A stretch of DNA of 64,000 nucleotides from Micromonospora coriariae (GCF_900091455.1 NZ_LT607412.1:2170001-2234000), one strand, 5' to 3'; shown: positions 44,797 through 54,076, counted from the stretch's first letter. Notes: generated by a model not told the origin, from the sequence alone. Program-made: numbers and translations.

Positions 44797-45753
44797 CTAT
44801 CCGGCGCCGCCGGCCCGGAACGCCAGCCAGGCGTCGCTCATCCGGTCCGCCTGTCCGACGGTGAACATGTTCATGCAGGAGTCCTGCGTGTAGTCCATGA
44901 AGTTGTGGATCGGGTCCAGCCCGGGTGCGGTGCAGGTGTCCGCGCCCACCGGGCAGTCGAACTGCGGCGCCGCCTCCCGCGGAGTGTCCGCGACGAAGTC
45001 GCCGGCGGCGGAGCACCCGTGGGCGAAGGTGTGCTCCAGCATCAGCCAGTGCCCCACCTCGTGCGTCAGGGTGTCACCGAGGGAGTACTTGCCGGCCGTG
45101 CCGCCCGGCATCGACTCGTCGAGCATCACCACGCCGTCGATGTAGTCCCGGCCGTTGTTGTAGTCCTTCGGGAAGTACGCCCAGCCGAGGAGCCCGCCGC
45201 CGATGTTGGCCGCGTACACGTTCAGGGTTTCCGAGTCGCCGGCGTACAGCGCCTTCTTCATGTCCCGCTCGTTCTTGCCCGGCTCGACCGTGTACCAGGC
45301 GCTGTTCACCGTCCACGTCGTGTCGACGAGGTCGAAGCGAAACGGCGTGTCGGAGGCGTTCGCCGCGGTACGACCGGCGAACGAGTCGTTGAGCACCGTC
45401 ATCTGCGCCGCGATCAGGGTGTTCCACCTGGCCGTCTCGGCGGCGCTGAGCGGGTGGTCGGAGACCATGTGGAACACCGTCGGCACGTTCACGCTGCCGT
45501 TGGCCAGGCGCGGGGCGTCCTTGATCACCCCGTAGGCGTTCGCCTCGTTGTCGGAGTACAGCTTCGGCTCCTGCGCGGTGGCGCCCTTGGCGACCCGGGC
45601 CGCGCTGTGTGCCTCGGAACCCGGCTCACACGCGCCGACACCCGGGGAGACGGGAGCGGGTGCCGCCACCGCGGCGTAGCCGCCACCGGACGCCAGGAGC
45701 GTCGCGGCGGTGGCGGTGAGGACTGCCAGTCGGAAGATTGGTCTCCTGTGCAT
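44797..45753 (-). CDS. secreted zinc metalloprotease (M43/pappalysin-like)
   Basis: A 318-residue exported protease. The signal peptide (MHRRPIFRLAVLTATAATLL...GGGYAAVAAPAP) ends near residue 31. The zinc site is HEVGHWLMLEH, the HExxHxxGxxH-type motif with Leu-Met-Leu, and HNFMDYTQDSC is the Met-turn with a likely disulfide Cys. Six or more Cys in the C-terminal half probably form disulfides. The ATG at 45753 has GAGAGGTG upstream. Extracellular protein breakdown is likely; specificity unknown. Divergent from the AhpD-like gene. Confidence 0.92.
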   Translation of the reverse strand: MHRRPIFRLAVLTATAATLLASGGGYAAVAAPAPVSPGVGACEPGSEAHSAARVAKGATAQEPKLYSDNEANAYGVIKDAPRLANGSVNVPTVFHMVSDHPLSAAETARWNTLIAAQMTVLNDSFAGRTAANASDTPFRFDLVDTTWTVNSAWYTVEPGKNERDMKKALYAGDSETLNVYAANIGGGLLGWAYFPKDYNNGRDYIDGVVMLDESMPGGTAGKYSLGDTLTHEVGHWLMLEHTFAHGCSAAGDFVADTPREAAPQFDCPVGADTCTAPGLDPIHNFMDYTQDSCMNMFTVGQADRMSDAWLAFRAGGAG

Positions 45754-45999
45754 CGGTGCACCTCTCGAGGGAATGGAGACGGCGCGGAGCCGCCGTGATC
45801 AGCGCGACGACGTCGTCTTCCCGGTATGAGACCACGTCGGTGGCACCGGCAAAAGGCCTGCTTACGGCCCTGATGTGGGGTGTAACGGCAGGGGGCCGGA
45901 GAGCGCTGTTATCGCCGTCACCCTGCCGGGCTGTCACAGGGCTCCGCTCGCCGGCATCTCATGTTCGTCCGATCGAACACCGAAGCGAAGGACGGAACC

Positions 46000-46485
46000 A
46001 TGGACGCCCGATTCAACATGTTCGACAACGAGACCGCCATGAAGTTCTTCAAGCGGTTCGCCAACGCCGGCATGGTGGTCCAGCAGTCGCCGCTGCCGAA
46101 GTCCACGCAGGAGCTGGTGTCCCTGCGGGCCAGCCAGATCAACGGCTGCGGCTGGTGCATCGACATGCACACCAAGGAGGCCGTGGCGGCCGGTGAGAGC
46201 GCGGTCCGGCTCAACCTGGTCGCCGCCTGGCGCGAGTCCACCGTCTTCACGGAGGCGGAGCAGGCCGCGCTGGCGCTCGCCGAGGAGGGCACCCGACTCG
46301 CCGACGCCTACCAGGGCGTGTCCGACGAAACCTGGGCTCAGGTGCGCAAGCACTACGACGACGATCAGATCGCCGCGCTGGTCTCCCTGGTCGCCCTGAT
46401 CAACGCGGCCAACCGGCTCGCCGTGATCGTGCACCAGCGGGGCGGTTCCTACGAGCCCGGCATGTTCGCCGCCGCGTTGGACTGA
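46000..46485 (+). CDS. carboxymuconolactone decarboxylase / AhpD-like protein
   Basis: A 161-residue all-helical protein of the AhpD-like family. The redox motif CGWCIDMHTKEA gives the CxxC-x3-H pattern of peroxide-defence members rather than true decarboxylases. It probably reduces peroxides or alkylhydroperoxides as an oligomer. The ATG at 46000 has AAGGACGGA upstream; a frame start 13 codons earlier lacks one. Monocistronic, ending in a clear hairpin. Confidence 0.9.
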   Translation: MDARFNMFDNETAMKFFKRFANAGMVVQQSPLPKSTQELVSLRASQINGCGWCIDMHTKEAVAAGESAVRLNLVAAWRESTVFTEAEQAALALAEEGTRLADAYQGVSDETWAQVRKHYDDDQIAALVSLVALINAANRLAVIVHQRGGSYEPGMFAAALD

Positions 46486-46497
46486 ATCGGAACCAGA

Positions 46498-46527
46498 CCG
46501 GCCCGGGATCGTTCGGTCCCGGGCCGG
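46498..46527. terminator. bidirectional hairpin terminator
   Basis: A perfect 11-bp stem (46498-46508 with 46517-46527; arm ccggcccggga) with an 8-base loop, 13 bp after the AhpD-like stop and 20 bp past the stop of the convergent TIGR03089 gene. Confidence 0.7.
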
Positions 46528-46546
46528 GCGCCCCTCGTGCCGGGCC

Positions 46547-47299
46547 CTAGAGAATCCGGGTGACCTGCTCGGCGGCGACCACCGCGTCCCGCCGTGCCGG
46601 GTCGAGGTTGGCGCTGATCACCACGGACGCGCCAGCGGAGAGCGGAGCCAACAGCCATTTCAGCGGCTGCTCGTGCTCGGCGGCGTCGACCAGCAGCCGG
46701 TCGCCGGCCCGCAGGTCCAGCATCTCGGCGATCCCCTGGGCGAGCGCGCCCCACTGACCGTAGGTCGTGCCGTCCGCGCTGGCCGGGTCCGATGGGTGGA
46801 TGGCGGTGTGGTCAGGCGTGGCGTCCGGGTGGCGGAGCACCTCGGCGGACCAGTCGAGCCAACCCAGTGGCACGTCGGCCAGCGACCCCGGGCCGGTGCC
46901 GACGAGGTAGCGGTGTGGAGCGTCCGGCACGTCCTCCAGCCAGTCGTCCTGCCGCTCGGGGGTCACGAAGACCGCGTCGAACGGCCGGTCGCCGCCCGGT
47001 TCGAGGACCGGCAGGCCCGCGGTGGCGCGAGGCCGGAACGACACAGCCAGGCCGGAGGCCCAGGCGCCCAACAACACCGCGGCGGTACGCCAGTGCGGCG
47101 GCAGCAGCACCGCTACGCGGCTGCCCGGACCGAGCCCACAGCCGTCCCGCAGCAGACTGGCGCTGCGTGCCGCCCAGGCACCGACCTGGTGCGCTGTCAG
47201 GTCGACCCGCTCGCCGGTCGCCTCGTTGCGGTAGCTGAGCATCGGATGCTCGGCGTCGGTGGGCGGAACCGACAGGTCGTCCGTGGCGGTTGGCTGCAT
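46547..47299 (-). CDS. TIGR03089 family protein (partial AMP-ligase-like)
   Basis: A 250-residue protein resembling the N-terminal part of AMP-forming ligases (RVAVLLPPHWRTAAVLLGAWASG) but without the P-loop STGTT-type motif or the C-terminal subdomain, so it cannot be a complete ligase. This matches the actinobacterial TIGR03089 family of unknown role. The ATG at 47299 is chosen for GGGGAG 6 bp upstream; a GTG twelve codons earlier is possible. Divergent from the membrane gene at 47443. Confidence 0.8.
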   Translation of the reverse strand: MQPTATDDLSVPPTDAEHPMLSYRNEATGERVDLTAHQVGAWAARSASLLRDGCGLGPGSRVAVLLPPHWRTAAVLLGAWASGLAVSFRPRATAGLPVLEPGGDRPFDAVFVTPERQDDWLEDVPDAPHRYLVGTGPGSLADVPLGWLDWSAEVLRHPDATPDHTAIHPSDPASADGTTYGQWGALAQGIAEMLDLRAGDRLLVDAAEHEQPLKWLLAPLSAGASVVISANLDPARRDAVVAAEQVTRIL

Positions 47300-47442
47300 C
47301 TCCACGCTCCCCGGGGTGACGGCGTCGAACCACACTACTCAACGACTTTGGTCGCGCCCGTCGTCGGCCGATGGCCGTAGCGGCCGTCCGGGTGACCGGC
47401 GCACGGTACGGGTGACCCCGAAGCGCCGCCGAGGAGCCGCCC

Positions 47443-48447
47443 GTGCCGACCGAGCCCCGCCCCGCCACCGCCGATCGTCTTCCGCTGTGCCGCCGACTCC
47501 TGCCGGTGGTCGCGCTGCTGCTGCTCGCGCCCTGGGCCGCCGAGTGTTCCTGGGGCGGCTTCACCCTCGAAGACTTCGTCCCCGTGCTGATCTTCCTCGG
47601 CCCGATGTACGGCGGGGCCGCCATCCTGATCCGGGAGACAGCCCGGCACCTCGGCGCGGGCTGGCCAGCGATCGTGCTGCTCGCCGCCGCGTTCGGCGTG
47701 CTCCAGGCCGGCCTGGTCGACCAGTCGCTGTTCAACCCCGGCTACCTGGACGACACCGAGTACGCCGACACCCGGGCCGCCGCCGAGGCGACGCTGGTGC
47801 CGGGACTCGGGTTCAGCGTCCGACAGGCCTTCGACTACGTGGGCAACCACATCACGTTGACCATCTGCGCGCCGATCGTGATCGTCGAGTCGTTCCTCGG
47901 ACGAGACCGTCGGCTCCGCCCGTGGCTCCGCCGGCCCGGGCTCGTCGTGGTCGGCGTGATCTACCTGCTCGGCAGTCTGCTGATCTTCTCGGACAGCGGC
48001 CGGAAGGGCTTCCTGGCCAGCCCGCTCCAGCTGACGTTCGCCGCGGCGGCGGTCCTCGCCCTCGTCGCGGCGGCCCTGCTGCCGCGCTGGCGCCATGCCC
48101 ACCCGCGGCGCGCCCGTCGGGTGCCCGGCCCGATCTGGGTGGGCCTGGTGGTCGTCCTCGTCCACCTCGGCACCGATCTGACACCCGGCTGGCCGGGGAT
48201 GGCCATCGCGCTGGCGCTCGCCGCCAGCACCGGAGGGCTGATCGCGTGGTGGTCGTCCCGCGCCGGCTGGGGGCAGCGGCACGTGCTCGCCGCCGGCTCG
48301 GGGAGCCTGGTCAGTGCCGCGGCGTTCGCGTACCTGGTGCCGCCGTACTCCCCGGCGAGTCCGGCGGCGGCGCTGGCCGGCGACGTGGCGGTCACCGTGA
48401 TCACCGTGGTTCTGATCGGTGGCGCCTGGTGGCGGCTGCGCGGCTGA
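47443..48447 (+). CDS. polytopic membrane protein of unknown function
   Basis: A 334-residue protein with 8-10 predicted membrane segments, beginning with LLPVVALLLLAPWAAECSWGG and FLGPMYGGAAILIRETARHLG. The region GVLQAGLVDQSLFNPGYLDD followed by NHITLTICAPIVIVE is the most conserved-looking. GTG start with GAGGAG upstream. I do not recognise the family or a substrate. Convergent with the LigD-polymerase gene. Confidence 0.75.
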   Translation: MPTEPRPATADRLPLCRRLLPVVALLLLAPWAAECSWGGFTLEDFVPVLIFLGPMYGGAAILIRETARHLGAGWPAIVLLAAAFGVLQAGLVDQSLFNPGYLDDTEYADTRAAAEATLVPGLGFSVRQAFDYVGNHITLTICAPIVIVESFLGRDRRLRPWLRRPGLVVVGVIYLLGSLLIFSDSGRKGFLASPLQLTFAAAAVLALVAAALLPRWRHAHPRRARRVPGPIWVGLVVVLVHLGTDLTPGWPGMAIALALAASTGGLIAWWSSRAGWGQRHVLAAGSGSLVSAAAFAYLVPPYSPASPAAALAGDVAVTVITVVLIGGAWWRLRG

Positions 48448-48536
48448 CCCGTCCCGCGTACCTCCCGGCCCGGTGCCCACCGCAAGTGGGCGCGCCTCGG
48501 CGAGACAACCGCGAGGGCACGACGACCGGCATCGCC

Positions 48537-49448
48537 TCAGACGGGCAGTTCCGGGCCGCCCTCGAGGAGCGGGGCGAGCAGGTCGCCGTACTCCTCGACC
48601 CGGTCCAGCACCTCGGGGGCGGTGAACTGGCGGACGGCCGGCTTGCGGCCGCGGGCGCCGGCCTCGACCTCGTCCCAGGTCAGCGGCGTCGACACCGACG
48701 GCACGTCCTGGGCCCGCAGCGAGTACGGCGCCACAGTGGTCTTCGCCGCGTTGTTCTGGCTCCAGTCGATGAAGACCTTCCCCGGGCGCAGGTTCTTGGC
48801 CATCTTCGACACGATCAGCTTCGGGTGGGCGCGTTCCAACTCCTGCGCGATCCGCTTGGCGTAGTCAGAGACGAGATCGGAGGACTGGGTGCCGGCGATC
48901 GGGCAGCAGAGCTGCATGCCCTTCTTGCCGGAGGTCTTCGGATAGCTGTCGATGCCGTCGTCGGCGAGCCGGTCGCGCATCAGCACCGCCACCGGGCAGC
49001 ACTCGGCGAGCCCGGCCGGCGGCCCCGGGTCCAGGTCCACCACCATCATGTCCGGGTGCTGGCCGACCTTCCACTGCGGCGTGTGCAGTTCCAGCGCGGC
49101 CAGATTGGCCAGCCAGACCAGCGTGGGCAGATCGTCGGCGACCACGTAGTCGATGGTCTCCCGGCCCTTGCTCGACCCGGGCGCGGGCAGCGTCTCCAGC
49201 CGTACCCAGTCGGGGGTGGCGGCCGGGGCGTTCTTCTCGAAGAACGAGCCACCGCCCACGCCGTTCGGGAACCGGATCCGGGTCAGCGCCCGGTCCCGCA
49301 GGTGCGGCAGCAGCGCCGGCGAGATCCGCGTGTAGTAGTCGATCACTTCACCCTTGGTGAAGCCGGCCGACGGATAGAGCACCTTGTCCAGATTGGACAG
49401 CTCCAGCGCGCGGCCCTCGACGTCCACCCGCAACCGTTCAGCCGGCAT
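48537..49448 (-). CDS. LigD-type primase-polymerase (NHEJ polymerase)
   Basis: A 303-residue archaeo-eukaryotic primase-like polymerase of the LigD POL group, filling ends during non-homologous end joining. Markers are VDGRALELSNLDKVLYP at the N-terminus (here VEGRALELSNLDK), the metal-binding MVVDLDPGP and, later, SGKKGMQLCCPI and KVFIDWSQNNAAKTTVAPYSLR. It is a stand-alone domain: no ligase or phosphoesterase module. It overlaps the upstream ligase gene by 11 bp on the same strand and is divergent from ku through it. Confidence 0.93.
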   Translation of the reverse strand: MPAERLRVDVEGRALELSNLDKVLYPSAGFTKGEVIDYYTRISPALLPHLRDRALTRIRFPNGVGGGSFFEKNAPAATPDWVRLETLPAPGSSKGRETIDYVVADDLPTLVWLANLAALELHTPQWKVGQHPDMMVVDLDPGPPAGLAECCPVAVLMRDRLADDGIDSYPKTSGKKGMQLCCPIAGTQSSDLVSDYAKRIAQELERAHPKLIVSKMAKNLRPGKVFIDWSQNNAAKTTVAPYSLRAQDVPSVSTPLTWDEVEAGARGRKPAVRQFTAPEVLDRVEEYGDLLAPLLEGGPELPV

Positions 49449-50379
49449 CGTCGACCTCCTCCGGCGGCTTGTCCGGGCGCAACCGCAGCACCCGGGGGAA
49501 GCGCAGCCGGCCGTCGGGGGTGCGCTGGCCGTACTTCACCTCCACCACCACCCGGGGAGTTACCCAGATGGCACCCCGGGCATCCTCGCGCGGCACACCC
49601 GGCGCGAACGGTGACACGCCGGAGCGCAGTGGCTCCAGCTCGGCGAGGAGCTGCCGTTCGATGGCCGCGCCGATCCCACCGCCGACCCGGCCGCGGTAGA
49701 TCAACCGGCCGTCCGGCCCGGGCACCCCGACCAGCAGCCCACCGATCCGGCGCGCGCCCGGTCGCCAGCCACCGATGACGAAGTCGCCGGTCACCTCCAG
49801 CTTGACCTTCACCCAGTCCGGCGAGCGCACCCCGGGGCGGTAGACGGCGCCGACCCGCTTTGCCATCACGCCCTCCAGGCCGTGCTCGCCGGCCGCCTCG
49901 TAGGTGGCCAGACCGTCGGCGAAGACCGGCGGCACCGCCCACCGGGCACCGCCCAGGGCGAGCCCGTCCAGGGCTTCCCGACGGCGCTCGTACGGCCAGC
50001 CGGTCAGATCGTCGCCGTTCAGCCGGAGCAGGTCGAAGATCATGTACGTCACCGGCATGACCGCCGCCAACCGGGCCGCCCTGTTCCGGTCCCGGACGTG
50101 CATCCGTTCGGCCAGCGCGGTGAACGACGGTTGCCCGCCCTCACCGAGCAGCACCACCTCACCGTCGAGCAGCGCGTCGTCGACCTGCTCGGACAGGGTG
50201 GCCAGTTCGGGGTACGCGGCGGTGATCTCCACGCCGGAGCGGGCGTACAGGTGCTGACCGCTGGCGGAGATGTCGGCCAGCGCGCGAACCCCGTCCCACT
50301 TGAACTCGTACGCCCAGCCGTCACCCGCCGGGAGCGGCCCGGTCATCGCGAGCATCGGCTTGAGCGGCGCGCCGGGCAC
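49438..50379 (-). CDS. ATP-dependent DNA ligase (LigD ligase domain)
   Basis: A 313-residue ligase that seals breaks in end joining. The AMP-accepting Lys is in EFKWDGVRA (motif I, about residue 28); motif III is LLDGEVVLL, motif IV LEGVMAKR, motif V DWVKVKLEVTGDFVIGG and a RFPRVLRLRPDK block closes the OB domain. No N-terminal polymerase or phosphoesterase module is attached. The GTG start is 86 bp from the divergent ku start; its 3' end overlaps the polymerase gene by 11 bp. Confidence 0.93.
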   Translation of the reverse strand: MPGAPLKPMLAMTGPLPAGDGWAYEFKWDGVRALADISASGQHLYARSGVEITAAYPELATLSEQVDDALLDGEVVLLGEGGQPSFTALAERMHVRDRNRAARLAAVMPVTYMIFDLLRLNGDDLTGWPYERRREALDGLALGGARWAVPPVFADGLATYEAAGEHGLEGVMAKRVGAVYRPGVRSPDWVKVKLEVTGDFVIGGWRPGARRIGGLLVGVPGPDGRLIYRGRVGGGIGAAIERQLLAELEPLRSGVSPFAPGVPREDARGAIWVTPRVVVEVKYGQRTPDGRLRFPRVLRLRPDKPPEEVDDAG

Positions 50380-50464
50380 GACCCGACTGTAGTAGCAGGC
50401 CGAACACCTCGCGTCCGGTTCCTTCGGATGCGAGCATGGTCGATACCGGGGAAGGGAGCAGAGG

Positions 50465-51496
50465 ATGCGCGCGATCTGGAAGGGAGCCGTGTCGTTCGGG
50501 CTCGTCTCGATCGGGGTGAAGCTCTACTCCGCGACCGAGGAGAAGGACATCCGGTTCCACCAGGTGCACCGTGAGGACGGTGGCCGGATCCGGTACAAGC
50601 GCACCTGCTCGGTCTGTGGCGAGGAGGTCACCTACGACGACATCGCCAAGGGCTACGACATCGGCGGCGGCGAGATGGTGATCCTCACCGACGAGGACTT
50701 CGCCGACCTGCCGCTGACCAGCTCGCGCGCGATCGACGTACTGGAGTTCGTCCCGGCCGACCAGGTGGACCCGATCCTCTACAACAAGGCGTACTTCCTG
50801 GAGCCGGAGGGCACGGCGACCAAGCCGTACGTGCTGCTGCGCGACGCGCTGCTCGACTCGGAGCGGGTGGCCATCGTCAAGGTCGCGCTGCGCCAGCGGG
50901 AACAGCTCGCCACGCTCCGGGTCCGCGAGGGCGTGCTGCTGCTCAACACCATGCTCTGGCCGGACGAGATCCGGACCGCGGATTTCGGTTTCCTCGACGA
51001 GGACCTCAAGGTGCGCCCGCCGGAGCTGGCGATGGCCAGTTCCCTGATCGACTCGATGACCGGTGAGTTCGAGCCGGACGTCTTCACCGACGACTACCGG
51101 GCGGCGTTGCAGGAGGTCATCGACGCCAAGGTGGAGGGTCGGGAGGTCGTGCAGCCGGAAGAGGTGGAGGAGGCTCCGGCCGCGGCGGTCGACCTGATGG
51201 CCGCGCTGAAGGCATCGGTGGACCGGGCCCGGTCGGCCCGCGGCGAACAGCCGGCCCGTGGTGGCGGGGGCGAGCCGACGCCCATCTCGTCGGCCCGCTC
51301 GGCCAAGAAGGCGGCCGAGAAGAAGGCGGCGAAGGCGCCTCCGAAGAAGACCACGGCGAAGAAGACCGCCGAGAAGAAGACCGCCGCGGCCAAGGCCGAA
51401 CCGGCGAAGAAGACCGCCAAGAAGACTCCCGCGAAGAAGGCGGAGCCGGCGAAGAAGACGGCGGCCCGGAAGACGGCACCCCGCAAGACCGCCTGA
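50465..51496 (+). CDS. ku: Ku end-binding protein with Lys/Ala/Pro-rich tail
   Basis: A 343-residue Ku homologue that rings DNA ends and recruits LigD-type enzymes. The core (1-260) starts RAIWKGAVSFGLVSIGVKLY, with YKRTCSVCGEEV in the bridge region. The tail (about 275-343) is a long run of KKTA, KKTP and AKKA repeats, like a histone-H1-type DNA-binding extension, as in other actinobacterial Ku proteins. ATG with GGGAGCAGAGG upstream. Divergent from the ligase and polymerase genes: a complete two-enzyme NHEJ module. Confidence 0.95.
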   Translation: MRAIWKGAVSFGLVSIGVKLYSATEEKDIRFHQVHREDGGRIRYKRTCSVCGEEVTYDDIAKGYDIGGGEMVILTDEDFADLPLTSSRAIDVLEFVPADQVDPILYNKAYFLEPEGTATKPYVLLRDALLDSERVAIVKVALRQREQLATLRVREGVLLLNTMLWPDEIRTADFGFLDEDLKVRPPELAMASSLIDSMTGEFEPDVFTDDYRAALQEVIDAKVEGREVVQPEEVEEAPAAAVDLMAALKASVDRARSARGEQPARGGGGEPTPISSARSAKKAAEKKAAKAPPKKTTAKKTAEKKTAAAKAEPAKKTAKKTPAKKAEPAKKTAARKTAPRKTA

Positions 51497-51569
51497 CCGC
51501 ACGGCAGCGACGGAGGCGTCGGCCGGACCGGGTACGCTCCGCCGGCCGCTGGCCACCGGAGGAGCCGTC

Positions 51570-52208
51570 ATGCCGTACACCCCTGACCTGGACCGGTTGT
51601 TGACGCCCGGCGCACGCTTCACCGACGCGCACGGCTCGTACCTGATCGAGGCCCACCCGGTGGGCGACATCGTGCTGCCGACCGGCCAGGTGGTCGGGTG
51701 TGACCCGCTGGTCTGCCCGGAGGCCGAGCCGTTCACGGTCACCGTGCCCCCGGGACGGCATCCCGCCCGTGCCTGGGTGGCCGTGGTGCTCCGGGAGGAC
51801 GCCGAGGTGGACCGCCGGGTGGCCGCGCTGGAGCTGGTGGTCCGGGACGCGCCGACGGTCAGCTGGGAGCCGGCCGTCGCCGGCGACCAGGACATCGCGA
51901 GCCTCGGCGCGGACGACTACTTCGGGTACGGGGTGGACGCCGGTGCCGGCACCCTCGCCGACCCGACGGCGCTCACCGTCCTGGAAACCTGGGATGAAGA
52001 CCAGGTGGAAGCGGTGTTCATCCCGGCCGAACCGCCTGCCGCGCCGGTCCCGGGGTTGATCACGGCAGTGCTGGACGAGGCCACCGGCGCCAACGTGGTC
52101 ACCGTCGCCACGGGCTGGGGTGACGGCTGCTACGGCACCTGGATCGGACGCGCCGCCGACGGCCGGGTGACATCGTTCGTGACGGACTTCATGGTGGTCC
52201 CGGAATAA
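51570..52208 (+). CDS. DUF4241 domain protein
   Basis: A 212-residue cytoplasmic protein of the DUF4241 family: VGDIVLPTGQVVGCDPLVCP, PPGRHPARAWVAVVL, and DDYFGYGVDAGAGTLAD plus GWGDGCYGTWIGR are the family blocks. Function is unknown; members are often found in toxin-immunity contexts, but no toxin is adjacent here. ATG at 51570 with GGAGGAG upstream. It starts 73 bp after ku, probably from its own promoter. Confidence 0.82.
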   Translation: MPYTPDLDRLLTPGARFTDAHGSYLIEAHPVGDIVLPTGQVVGCDPLVCPEAEPFTVTVPPGRHPARAWVAVVLREDAEVDRRVAALELVVRDAPTVSWEPAVAGDQDIASLGADDYFGYGVDAGAGTLADPTALTVLETWDEDQVEAVFIPAEPPAAPVPGLITAVLDEATGANVVTVATGWGDGCYGTWIGRAADGRVTSFVTDFMVVPE

Positions 52209-52355
52209 CCGCCACGCCGGCTCGTGGCGAGCGGCCGCAGAGCGATCCGGGCGGTCCGGGGTGGGCACGGTGGGCCGTCAGGCGGGTACCGTGTGCGTCG
52301 GCTTTCCCCCCGGCACCGGGTGCCGGCCACACCTTCGCAGCAGGGAGTCGACGAC

Positions 52356-53033
52356 GTGAGCGAGCGCACGCAGCAGAACCGGTCGGAGGGCCAGAGCCCG
52401 GCAACCAAGGCGGGGCGGCGGCTTGCCGCCCAGCTGGCAGCGCAGAAGGCGGCCGAGGCGAAGCGGCGCCGTCAGGCGTGGGCCGGCGGCCTGGCCGGCG
52501 TCGCCGTGGTGGCGGTGCTGATCACCGTCTTCGTGCTGGTCGGTGGGGGCGACGACAAGCCCGCGAACAATGCTGACGCGACCCCGTCCGCCTCCGCGTC
52601 CGCGCCGGCCCCGGACGAGGCCGCCGCGCCTCCCGCACCGCAACTGCCGGCGGGCGCCGACCCGGCGCTGGGCAGCAAGCCGACCGTCGAGGCGGGCAAG
52701 GGCGAGCTGAAGAAGCTCACCGTGACGCCGGTGATCAAGGGCACCGGCCCGGCGGTGCAGAAGGGCCAGACCATCACCACGAACTACGTGGGCGTCTTCT
52801 ACAAGGACGGCAAGGAGTTCGACTCGTCCTGGAAGTCCGGCCAGCCGGCCACCTTCGCGATCGGCGTGGGCCAGGTCATCCCCGGCTGGGACCAGGGCCT
52901 GGTCGGCGTGACGCTGGGCAGCCGGGTGCAGCTCGACATCCCGTCCGAGCTGGCGTACGGCAAGAACGCCGCCGCCATGGGTCGGCCGGAAGGCCCGCTG
53001 CGCTTCGTGGTGGACGTGCTCGCCGCCCAGTGA
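52356..53033 (+). CDS. membrane-anchored FKBP-type peptidyl-prolyl isomerase
   Basis: A 225-residue PPIase. A basic cytoplasmic N-terminus (about 1-40) precedes a membrane helix (GGLAGVAVVAVLITVFVLVGG), an Ala/Pro/Asp-rich linker and a C-terminal FKBP domain with TTNYVGVFYKDGKEFDSSW and IPGWDQGLVGVTLGSRVQLD, the classic binding-pocket blocks. The domain faces outside, so it probably helps fold exported proteins. GTG at 52356 with GGGAG upstream, chosen over an earlier frame start. A bulged hairpin lies 92 bp after its stop. Confidence 0.9.
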   Translation: MSERTQQNRSEGQSPATKAGRRLAAQLAAQKAAEAKRRRQAWAGGLAGVAVVAVLITVFVLVGGGDDKPANNADATPSASASAPAPDEAAAPPAPQLPAGADPALGSKPTVEAGKGELKKLTVTPVIKGTGPAVQKGQTITTNYVGVFYKDGKEFDSSWKSGQPATFAIGVGQVIPGWDQGLVGVTLGSRVQLDIPSELAYGKNAAAMGRPEGPLRFVVDVLAAQ

Positions 53034-53124
53034 CCCGTCCGGATCGCCCCGGTGTTCGCCCGGGCGCGATGGAGTTGTTCACATGGGGCTTCCGGCCCGT
53101 CACCCACCGGCAGTAGGTTCGGCT

Positions 53125-53153
53125 TCACCCCGGGCGGTTCGCCGCCGGGGTGA
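53125..53153 (+). terminator. possible terminator with TTCG loop
   Basis: A 12-13 bp stem with one bulge (tcaccccgggcgg 53125-53137 against ccgccggggtga 53142-53153) and the very stable ttcg loop. It is 92 bp past the FKBP stop but only 28 bp before the next gene's start, so it could be a terminator or a leader structure. Confidence 0.45.
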
Positions 53154-53180
53154 GCATCCGGACGGGACGCGGAGGTGCAC

Positions 53181-54044
53181 GTGACGGCGCTGGACGAGCC
53201 CGGGCGGACCGCTCGGTTGATGTGGACGCACTTCGAGCCGGTGCACGCCGTCACCTACTTCCATCCCCGGGCGCGAGCGGCGTACGAGGCGGTCGGGCTG
53301 CGCGGCTACTGGCGGGGTTACTTCGCCGGGCGGGCCGCGCCGTTGGGCGCCACCGACGCGGCCCCGGTGATCGCCGCCTTCTTCAACTTCGCGCCGCCGA
53401 TGGTGAGCCGGGCACTGCCGGCGGTCTGGCGGTTGGCCAGCCCGCAGGAGGCGTTGCGGGCCCGGCTGACCGGTGCCGTGCAGGCCCTCGCGGAGCTGAC
53501 CTACGAGCTGCCGGAGGCGCACCTGGCGGAGGCCGCCGACCTGCTGGAGCGGGCCGCCTCGGCGACGCAGACCGCCGGCCGGGTGCTCGGCGCGGTCAAC
53601 GCGGCGTTGCCGCTCGGGGAGTACCCGCTGGCCCGGCTCTGGCAGGCCGCCACCACGCTGCGCGAGCACCGGGGAGACGGGCACGTGGCCGCGCTGGTCG
53701 CCGCCGGCCTGGACCCGGTGGAGACGCTGGCCTGGCGGGTCGCGGTGGACATGTCGCCGCAGAACCTGCTGGGCCGGGGCTGGTCCGAGGAGCAGTGGCG
53801 GGCCGCCCGCGAGCGGCTGGCGCAGCGAGGCTGGCTGACCACGGACGGCGAGGCGACCGAACACGGCCGGGCCGGTTTCCAGGCGGTCGAGGACGCCACC
53901 GACCGGGCCGCCGAGCACCCGTGGCGGACGCTCGGCCCGGACGCCACGGACCGGCTGCGCACCCTGCTGGAGCCGATGGCCCGGGCCGGTCACACCGTGA
54001 TCCCGGCCGGCAGCCCGATCGGGCTGCCCGCGCTGCCCGGCTGA
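53181..54044 (+). CDS. SCO6745 family protein
   Basis: A 287-residue cytoplasmic protein matching the actinobacterial SCO6745 family: MWTHFEPVHAVTYFHPRARA near the start, GLRGYWRGYFAGRAAPLG, and a C-terminal part with AARERLAQRGWLTTDGEATE, a winged-helix-like stretch. Function unknown; DNA binding is possible. The GTG at 53181 is chosen because GGAGG is 5 bp upstream; the GTG two codons earlier overlaps that site. Next gene starts 33 bp after its stop. Confidence 0.82.
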   Translation: MTALDEPGRTARLMWTHFEPVHAVTYFHPRARAAYEAVGLRGYWRGYFAGRAAPLGATDAAPVIAAFFNFAPPMVSRALPAVWRLASPQEALRARLTGAVQALAELTYELPEAHLAEAADLLERAASATQTAGRVLGAVNAALPLGEYPLARLWQAATTLREHRGDGHVAALVAAGLDPVETLAWRVAVDMSPQNLLGRGWSEEQWRAARERLAQRGWLTTDGEATEHGRAGFQAVEDATDRAAEHPWRTLGPDATDRLRTLLEPMARAGHTVIPAGSPIGLPALPG

Positions 54045-54076
54045 CCGGCAGCCCCCCGGTCCGGCAGGATGGTGCC

